From NCBI GenBank assembly GCA_001817055.1, contig MHHP01000017.1, forward strand, positions 12,789 through 30,142: a DNA stretch of 17,354 bases. Direction: 5' to 3'. The stretch comes from Candidatus Andersenbacteria bacterium RIFCSPHIGHO2_02_FULL_45_11. Lineage in GTDB: Bacteria; Patescibacteriota; Andersenbacteria; UBA10190. This document shows positions 11,986 through 17,354 of this stretch, piece by piece; the stretch's first letter is position 1, and every line of letters begins with the position of its first letter. The translations under genes were made by a program, and so were the position numbers. Below the pieces are notes generated by a model. That model was not told the DNA's origin. It ran no database searches and saw nothing but the letters and a program-made list of their open reading frames with translations.

Positions 11986-14040
11986 TCAGATGGGCTTGAG
12001 ACGGTAGAGAGTTGCCGTATCATCCCCCCACTTTGTTTTGAATATAGCAATCTCTTCAAATAAATCTCCGCGCTGTGCAATAACCTTTGTAAAATAGGGG
12101 TTTTCTGTCGTATTAATGATGCATGATACGTTATTTTTACGAAGCAGCTCCAGTTGCGAATCAACATCGCGAAGCGAATCTGGAGCTATCACAACTCTAC
12201 TACTTGGAAGATACGCTCTCGTTTGCAAATCACTTCCTTCTGCTACTGCCACTACGCCCGAAAGCTTTTTTGCTGCCTGGCTTGCATGCAAAAGAACTGT
12301 TTGCCCAACAGACTTCTCGTTATAATCACTCACTTGGCCCGATAACGCCTGCGTTGCGTCACCGTATACGAACGCAATCAGAAACGAGACACATAACACC
12401 GTACCAATACGGAACGCTTTATTTTTACGATACAAAAGAGCATACAGACCCCCAATAATTGCAATTGCAATATAGGGAATCAACGGTAAGTAATATCTGT
12501 CTTTCGGAAGAATTGCCGTAATAAAAACTGTATGCGCTGCAAGCATTGCTATAAGTGGAATACATAGCCTTGCATACCGAATACTGCCAACTGCCAGCCC
12601 AACAACTGTTAGCGTAGAAACAATCTGGATAAACGGATCATCAAGATTTGGCGTAAGCATCCACAATCTTCCAAACCATGTACGCAGTGCTTTGGCATTA
12701 CTTGCAAAATCGTCCAACGAGTACGCAAGATATAGGCCATCGTCGCTTTGAATATCAGATAGCGTGCGCACGCCAAGCGAATGAGTGAGCGGAAAAAAGA
12801 CAAAAGGAATCAAAGCAAGAATACCAATAGGCAATAGCACACGAATAACTGCCTGCCCGCGCAATCGATGCATAAGAATGCTTGACGGCAAAAGTATTGC
12901 TGCAACAATCCCTCCTTCGTACCGAGTCAACAACGCAAGCCCGCTTGCAATCGAAAGAAGATACGTTTTGCCACGTATAAATAAGTATCCTGCAAACAAC
13001 ACAAAAAATGTAAACGTCGTATTTGCAAGACCTTGCACAGACTCAAATTGGAAATCACGGTTTACTGCCAAGAGCACGCCTCCCGCCAGTGCAAGTGTCT
13101 GCGGTATTCCAAGACGATTCAAAAAAAGTGCGACAAGAACGCTGCAGCCCGCAGCTGCAAGCATGCTTACCCACCGCTCTACTGCAACTGCATCAAATAT
13201 GTTCGCAAGGCCAGGCAATATAAGAAGCGAGTACAAAGGCGCTTTACGAACATCGGCAGCAAACGGATCCTGTCCGTCTATCCAGGCGCGGCTCTTGAGA
13301 AGGTAGTTAAATGCGTCACCTCCATAGGCACTGTCTATAGAATGAGCCAAGGGTATACGAATAATCACGACAGAGAGAAAAAGAAGCGCCAACGACAATA
13401 TCCATACTAACCCCCTCCAGCTCCCCCTCCTTACGAAGGAGGGGCTAGGGGAGGTTAGTAGTACATCAATTACCCATAACAAAAATGCAAAAAGTAAGCC
13501 ACCAATAACAGTAATGTTTATTTTTTGCGCACGTTCAGGGTTAGCAGCATCCCAGCGAAGAATGTACTCCCACAATGGCACGCGCTCTTTGAGCGCAAGC
13601 GCAAGCTCGCCGCTATCTGTATCAAAGCGTATCCCAATTGCAGATGAACGCTGTGCAGCAGGTGCAGTAATCGTAATATCTACTGACCCTACAGTATTTT
13701 TTATGGCGTGCGGAAACCTAATCCACGTAAACCCATCATCAGCATCACCAGCTATTGGCATATCTATACTAAATATCTCGCCACCATTGGGCTGCGTAAC
13801 AGAAACATGCAAGGGAGCCAAAACCGGCGATCGGCGCAGATTTACCGCTATAAGCCCTATGCTGGTAATAGGCGATGAAGGCGTAAGAGTAAAAGATCGA
13901 GACCTATTCCCCCATAACGGGTAGTGCGCTTCAAAACGATCAGTTCCTTCACGAACAACGGATCGATAGCTTACGGGTAAAAATGGAAGCAACATAGCCC
14001 CCATAATAGAAACTATTAAAAACCAGTACCTTTTTTGCAT
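11986..14040 (-). CDS. GT-C fold membrane glycosyltransferase (ArnT/PMT-like) with in-frame repeat insertion
   Basis: 684 aa, polytopic. Many hydrophobic helices flank an acidic motif YGGDAFNYLLKSRAWIDGQDPF followed by RKAPLYSLLILPG, as in GT39/PMT_2-type enzymes that transfer sugars from polyprenyl-phosphate donors on the outer face of the membrane. LLTRYEGG lies further on. The N-terminal part (about 25-170) is an extracytoplasmic beta-rich domain after a first membrane helix. ATG 14040 is chosen: it gives a clean MQKRYWFLIVSIMGAMLLPF signal-anchor and sits six bases after an extended -10, whereas longer frames run into a family C repeat. Residues 194-212 (SPSPSFVRRGSWRG region) come from a family B repeat between two membrane helices. 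The acceptor is unknown. Confidence 0.85.
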   Translation of the reverse strand: MQKRYWFLIVSIMGAMLLPFLPVSYRSVVREGTDRFEAHYPLWGNRSRSFTLTPSSPITSIGLIAVNLRRSPVLAPLHVSVTQPNGGEIFSIDMPIAGDADDGFTWIRFPHAIKNTVGSVDITITAPAAQRSSAIGIRFDTDSGELALALKERVPLWEYILRWDAANPERAQKINITVIGGLLFAFLLWVIDVLLTSPSPSFVRRGSWRGLVWILSLALLFLSVVIIRIPLAHSIDSAYGGDAFNYLLKSRAWIDGQDPFAADVRKAPLYSLLILPGLANIFDAVAVERWVSMLAAAGCSVLVALFLNRLGIPQTLALAGGVLLAVNRDFQFESVQGLANTTFTFFVLFAGYLFIRGKTYLLSIASGLALLTRYEGGIVAAILLPSSILMHRLRGQAVIRVLLPIGILALIPFVFFPLTHSLGVRTLSDIQSDDGLYLAYSLDDFASNAKALRTWFGRLWMLTPNLDDPFIQIVSTLTVVGLAVGSIRYARLCIPLIAMLAAHTVFITAILPKDRYYLPLIPYIAIAIIGGLYALLYRKNKAFRIGTVLCVSFLIAFVYGDATQALSGQVSDYNEKSVGQTVLLHASQAAKKLSGVVAVAEGSDLQTRAYLPSSRVVIAPDSLRDVDSQLELLRKNNVSCIINTTENPYFTKVIAQRGDLFEEIAIFKTKWGDDTATLYRLKPI
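13406..13459 (-). repeat. Family B palindromic repeat inside the glycosyltransferase gene
   Basis: Outer arms ACTAACC/GGTTAGT (13406-13412 and 13453-13459) and an inner 9-bp stem CCCCTCCTT/AAGGAGGGG (13424-13432 and 13436-13444). Plus-strand bases 13410-13428 match the trhO copy (ACCCCCTCCAGCTCCCCCT). The 54 bp add 18 codons in frame. Confidence 0.88.
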
Positions 14041-14046
14041 GGCAAA

Positions 14047-14055
14047 AGTATAACA
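14047..14055 (-). promoter_or_regulatory. Extended -10 (TGT-TATACT) six bases before the glycosyltransferase start
   Basis: On the minus strand TGT-TATACT (hexamer 14047-14052) is separated from ATG 14040 by TTTGCC. No Shine-Dalgarno; predicts a leaderless transcript. The promoter lies directly beside the family C repeat pair. Confidence 0.6.
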
Positions 14056-14065
14056 CGTCATATTT

Positions 14066-14135
14066 GTCATTACCCGGCTTGACCGGGTAATCCACGTCCA
14101 CATTGCCTGGATCCCGGATCAGGGTCCGGGATGAC
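14066..14135. repeat. Inverted pair of family C palindromic repeats
   Basis: Plus copy: ATTACCCGG, loop CTTGA, CCGGGTAAT (14069-14077 and 14083-14091), preceded by GTC and followed by CCAC. Minus copy: ATCCCGGA, loop TCAGGG, TCCGGGAT (14111-14118 and 14125-14132), ended by GAC at 14133-14135. The two copies face each other (GTCAT at one end, ATGAC at the other), like a BIME. They fill the gap between typA and the glycosyltransferase gene. Confidence 0.85.
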
Positions 14136-14147
14136 ACTGCAGTGTCA
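14132..14147. repeat. Perfect 16-bp palindrome overlapping the typA stop codon
   Basis: TGACACTGCAGTGTCA equals its own reverse complement. Its right end is the typA stop (TGA on minus, 14147-14145) and its left end runs into the family C repeat. Confidence 0.7.
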
Positions 14148-15956
14148 CTTCTTTACGTTCGCGCGTTTGCGTTCACTCTTTTTCAAAAACATTTTTCGAA
14201 GACGCAGGCTGGTTGGGGTTACTTCAAGAAGTTCATCATCCCCCAAGTATTCAATACATTCCTCTAGGCTCATTTGAACTGGGACGTTGAAGTGTTCAGA
14301 AACACCCTCTCCCGCCGACCGCATGTTCGTAAGCTGTTTTTCCTTACAGATATTTACTTCCAAATCTTCTGCCCTTGAATGCTGGCCTACAATCATACCT
14401 TCATACACTTTCACCTGTGGGCCAATAAAGAGCTTACCTCGCCCTTGAGCGCCTACAAGACCGTACGTGGTGCTAACGCCCGTTTCATGCGCAATAAGAG
14501 AACCATGATGGCCAAGTGATATCTCCCCGATATACGGCAAGTATCCATGGAAAATGGAATTAATAATTCCTTCACCCTTCGTATCTGTCAAAAATTCTGA
14601 TCGGTATCCAATAAACCCACGGGTTGATAACAAGAAGTGCATATGTGCGATTCCCCGCTCTACGCGCATATCTTTCATCTCACCCTTCCGCTTGCTGAGC
14701 TTTTCAATAACGGAACCTGTAGCAACTTCAGGGCACTCAATATATACATCCTCAAACGGCTCTTCTTTTTTTCCATCTTTTTCAATAAGTATTACCTGAG
14801 GTTTTCCTACTTGAAACTCATACCCTTCGCGAAGCATTTTTTCAATCAAAATAGAGAGATGCAGCTCACCTCGTCCAAATACGGTAAACATGGAGTCAGA
14901 TCCTTGTGCATATTCCAGCTTCAACGCAACGTCGGAGAGCAGCTCTCGTTCCAAACGCGCCTTAATATGGCGAGCAGTAGAAAACTCACCTTCCGTACCT
15001 GCAAACGGCGATGTATTTACAGAAAAGCTCATCTTCACCGTTGGCTCGTCAATATGGATTGTTGGCAGGGCAACAGGGTGCTCAAAATCTGCAATCGTTT
15101 CCCCTATTTTTATTCCCTCAATACCAGCAATAGCAACAATGTCTCCCGCAGAGACTTCCGTCACTTCTGCGCGAGATAAGCCATCAAATGTCATAATGGA
15201 AGAAAGCACAGAAGGAACCATTTCCCCGTTGGCCATAATCCTCATAACTTTTTGCAATTTTTTAATGGAACCACTCTTCAATGGGCCAATTGCAATTTGC
15301 CCTTTGTATGAGTCATACACAACATTCACCACATGCATTTGCGTTGGAGCATCAGAAACAGCTGGAGCAGGTACATGTTCAATAATAGCATCAAACACGG
15401 GTGTAATATCTGCCATTGCAGACAAATCAGCCTCTGTGCCTGCTTTCCCGTTGATAGCAGATGCATACAATACCGGAAAATCCGCCTGCTCATCTGTTGC
15501 ACCCAGATCAACGAATAAACCAAACGTTTGATCCAACACCCACTGCACGCGTGCTTCCGGAACGTCTATTTTATTAATAACAACAATAACTGTGTGGCCT
15601 GCTTCCAATGCTTTCTTCAGCACGAACTTTGTCTGAGGCATCGGGCCATCCTTAGCATCTACCAATAACAGCACCCCGTTGACCATACTCATAATACGCT
15701 CTACCTCCCCACCGAAGTCGGCGTGTCCGGGAGTGTCAATAATATTTATTTTATGGCTTTTGTATTTGACTGATGCGTTCTTGGAAAAAATGGTGATTCC
15801 ACGTTCCCGTTCCAGCTCGTTGCTATCCATGATAAGGTTGCCACCTTGATCTTTAATAGAAAATGCTTCTGACTGCTTTAAGAGCGCGTCAACAAGCGTC
15901 GTTTTCCCGTGATCTACGTGCGCAATAATAGCGACATTACGAATCTGTACAGACAT
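14145..15956 (-). CDS. typA: Ribosome-associated GTPase TypA/BipA
   Basis: Translational GTPase that binds the ribosome and assists 50S assembly and stress or cold adaptation. 603 aa, normal length. G1 is AHVDHGKTTL (12-21), G2 lies in ERERGITIF, G3 is DTPGHADFGGEV, and G4 is NKID. EF-G-like domains II, III and V follow, then the BipA-specific C-terminal domain (RGFIGYRSEFLTDTKGEG, SLIAHETGVSTTYGL, EGMIVGQHSR, NICKEKQLTNMR). The C-terminus is basic (KKSERKRANVKK). It begins 18 bp after the deaD stop, so both probably share a transcript. No Shine-Dalgarno; TATAAT lies 17 nt before the start, within the end of deaD. Confidence 0.97.
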   Translation of the reverse strand: MSVQIRNVAIIAHVDHGKTTLVDALLKQSEAFSIKDQGGNLIMDSNELERERGITIFSKNASVKYKSHKINIIDTPGHADFGGEVERIMSMVNGVLLLVDAKDGPMPQTKFVLKKALEAGHTVIVVINKIDVPEARVQWVLDQTFGLFVDLGATDEQADFPVLYASAINGKAGTEADLSAMADITPVFDAIIEHVPAPAVSDAPTQMHVVNVVYDSYKGQIAIGPLKSGSIKKLQKVMRIMANGEMVPSVLSSIMTFDGLSRAEVTEVSAGDIVAIAGIEGIKIGETIADFEHPVALPTIHIDEPTVKMSFSVNTSPFAGTEGEFSTARHIKARLERELLSDVALKLEYAQGSDSMFTVFGRGELHLSILIEKMLREGYEFQVGKPQVILIEKDGKKEEPFEDVYIECPEVATGSVIEKLSKRKGEMKDMRVERGIAHMHFLLSTRGFIGYRSEFLTDTKGEGIINSIFHGYLPYIGEISLGHHGSLIAHETGVSTTYGLVGAQGRGKLFIGPQVKVYEGMIVGQHSRAEDLEVNICKEKQLTNMRSAGEGVSEHFNVPVQMSLEECIEYLGDDELLEVTPTSLRLRKMFLKKSERKRANVKK

Positions 15957-15974
15957 ACAAAATACTTTTAAATA

Positions 15975-17258
15975 TTATAAATGAACTCGCGGCTTTCGTC
16001 CCGCGGAATGCCCGCCCGTACGCTGTCTTGGCTTTTGGCCAAACGGCTTTCGCTTTGGGCTTCTCGTGTGCTGGAATGTCGTACGACGATGATTATGTGA
16101 AATCCGTGTATCTCGGGCAATGTAGTCAGAAGAGGTAACTGCGCGGGCAGCCGGCAATACAGGAAGAGGAGATACGGGAAGCGGCATCCGCACTAAGCGC
16201 TCAATTGCACGCAGCTTAAACCGTTGATCGGGCGTAATAAAGGAAATAGCACGCCCTTGCTTTCCAGCTCGTCCCGTACGTCCTACGCGATGCACGTAAT
16301 CTTCCGCATTTTCTGGAAGGTCATAGTTCACCACAACTTCAATATTGGTTACGTCAATTCCTCGTGCAGCAATGTCTGTTGCAACAAGTACCCTAAAGTC
16401 ACCTGACTTAAATCCTGCCAGGCTACGCTTACGCTGAGAAAGCGACAAATTGGAATGAATTTCTGCAGCAGTGTGCCCCATGTGGCGAATAGCGCGGCAA
16501 ATCTTTTTCGCACCATACTTTGTACGAGAAAATACAAGAACTGTTCCTTTATATTCCTCCAAGAGCTTATCGAGCAATTGATCTTTATGCCGCTTATCAA
16601 CGATGAACATTTCCTGTTCTACACGCTCCGCAACAGTTCCTTGCTGCGCAACTTCCACACGCACCGGTAGCTTCATATGCTTGGATGCAATCTGCATAAT
16701 TTCAGCAGGCATCGTAGCGGAAAACAACATCGTCTGCCTGTCTTTCGGAACATGGCTCATGATCTTATTTAACTGTGGAGCAAATCCCATATCCAACATT
16801 CGGTCAGCTTCATCTAATACCAACACACCTACCTCCTGTAAGTTCAGTGTCTTTTGCTCAAGATGATCCATGATTCGCCCTGGGGTCCCAATAATCACAT
16901 GAGGGTTTTTCTTGAGCTGCATATGTTGGTGATACATAGATGCACCTCCAATTAAAATGGCTGTGCGAATACCAAACGATCCACCTATTTGACTGAGCGC
17001 CTCATCAACCTGAATTGCAAGTTCACGAGTTGGCAACATCACAAGACCCTTCTTCTTGGTCTGTGATAAACGCTGCAGCATTGGTAGCGAAAACGCGAGC
17101 GTTTTGCCCGTTCCGGTCTGCGCAATACCTACAACGTCGTTGCCCGCAATGGCAACAGGAATAGCCTTCTCCTGGATAGGAGTTGGGACTGTGAATTTAA
17201 GACGATCTAAAACTTTGAGAATACTTGGCACAAGGCCGAGTGAAGCGAAGCTTGACAT
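15975..17258 (-). CDS. DEAD-box RNA helicase, RhlE/DeaD type
   Basis: ATP-dependent RNA unwinding enzyme of 427 aa. All motifs are present: Q motif PTPIQ (26-30), I AQTGTGKT (46-53), Ia PTRELA (76-81), Ib TPGR (125-128), II DEAD (149-152), III SAT (180-182), IV VLVFSRTK, V TDIAARGID, and VI HRVGRTGR (323-330). After the core comes a short Pro/Ala linker and a basic tail (about 385-427, with KRKPFGQKPRQRTGGHSAGRKPR) expected to bind RNA. It precedes typA in a two-gene operon, a plausible ribosome-assembly pairing. The upstream region has a TATAGT box and an operator-like inverted repeat. Confidence 0.95.
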   Translation of the reverse strand: MSSFASLGLVPSILKVLDRLKFTVPTPIQEKAIPVAIAGNDVVGIAQTGTGKTLAFSLPMLQRLSQTKKKGLVMLPTRELAIQVDEALSQIGGSFGIRTAILIGGASMYHQHMQLKKNPHVIIGTPGRIMDHLEQKTLNLQEVGVLVLDEADRMLDMGFAPQLNKIMSHVPKDRQTMLFSATMPAEIMQIASKHMKLPVRVEVAQQGTVAERVEQEMFIVDKRHKDQLLDKLLEEYKGTVLVFSRTKYGAKKICRAIRHMGHTAAEIHSNLSLSQRKRSLAGFKSGDFRVLVATDIAARGIDVTNIEVVVNYDLPENAEDYVHRVGRTGRAGKQGRAISFITPDQRFKLRAIERLVRMPLPVSPLPVLPAARAVTSSDYIARDTRISHNHRRTTFQHTRSPKRKPFGQKPRQRTGGHSAGRKPRVHL

Positions 17259-17266
17259 ATATATGA

Positions 17267-17298
17267 TGTGACCTAGTTTCCGTGATGGTCACACTATA
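17267..17298 (-). promoter_or_regulatory. deaD-typA promoter region with inverted repeat TGTGACC-N13-GGTCACA
   Basis: On the minus strand TATAGT (17293-17298) is a likely -10, with TTCGAC 15 bp upstream as a poor -35. The inverted repeat TGTGACC (17287-17293) and GGTCACA (17267-17273) starts at the last base of the -10 and covers the predicted transcription start near 17286. It lies between the promoter and ATG 17258, suiting a repressor site or a 5' leader hairpin. The rest of 17299-17354 shows no gene. Confidence 0.5.
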
Positions 17299-17354
17299 TG
17301 CCGTCAGGTCCAAGTCGAATTAGGTTATTTAGTTAATGAAATTGAGTGTAAGCC

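Noticed and set aside
12785..13306. 173-aa open frame on plus within the glycosyltransferase gene
   Set aside because: Antisense shadow of a well-supported gene, with no recognisable motifs.
14041..14103. Longer N-terminus for the glycosyltransferase (starts at 14103 or 14070)
   Set aside because: These codons lie in the family C repeat and the promoter; ATG 14040 gives a proper signal-anchor and correct spacing from the -10.
14890..15531. 213-aa open frame on plus within typA
   Set aside because: Antisense shadow of typA; composition reflects reversed typA codons.
1..17354. Alternative genetic code (TGA as Gly)
   Set aside because: TGA ends typA, folA and the glycosyltransferase at the expected protein ends, and no gene needs in-frame TGA.

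Overview
The window reads as a chromosome segment of a Candidate Phyla Radiation (Patescibacteria, Parcubacteria-like) bacterium. This is an inference from protein style: a two-domain ThyX-like protein, an SHMT with CPR-type insertions, a VKOR/DsbA pair, a REP-type Y1 transposase, several small orphan proteins and a dense load of GC-rich palindromic repeats. TGA is used as a stop (glycosyltransferase, typA, folA) and Trp is TGG, so the Gracilibacteria/Absconditabacteria code is not in use. I see no rRNA, tRNA or CRISPR array.

Layout. 1-1301: the 5' part of folC (minus), whose first codons overlap a small mobile element made of a Y1/RAYT transposase gene between 34-bp inverted repeats. 1329-2239: an orphan HELAH metalloprotease-like gene (minus) with its own promoter, Shine-Dalgarno and terminator. 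2369-4102: a large two-domain ThyX-like protein (plus). 4103-5701: palindromic repeats, then two orphan genes on minus. 5739-8569: folA-glyA-trhO on plus. 8596-10355: orphan gene, small basic protein and gpsA on minus. 10378-11425: VKOR-dsbA on plus. 11434-14040: repeats, then a GT-C glycosyltransferase and a DUF1003 membrane protein on minus. 14066-17258: repeats, then deaD-typA on minus.

folC, the ThyX-like gene, folA and glyA form a folate/one-carbon/thymidylate neighbourhood. VKOR and DsbA form an extracytoplasmic disulfide-forming pair. deaD-typA looks like an RNA-remodelling/translation operon.

The most unusual content is the repeat landscape. At least three families of short palindromic repeats sit between genes. 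Copies also lie in frame inside three conserved genes: folA, trhO and the glycosyltransferase, with a weaker case in the ThyX-like gene. The folA copy is identical over 39 bp to an intergenic copy 5.5 kb away. This resembles the Rickettsia palindromic elements known from protein-coding genes. A second theme is promoter architecture: several core genes have a -10 hexamer exactly 6 nt upstream of the start codon and no Shine-Dalgarno, which predicts leaderless mRNAs, while the orphan genes carry strong Shine-Dalgarno sites. The gpsA and VKOR genes diverge from a 22-bp gap that holds one symmetrical -10 element.
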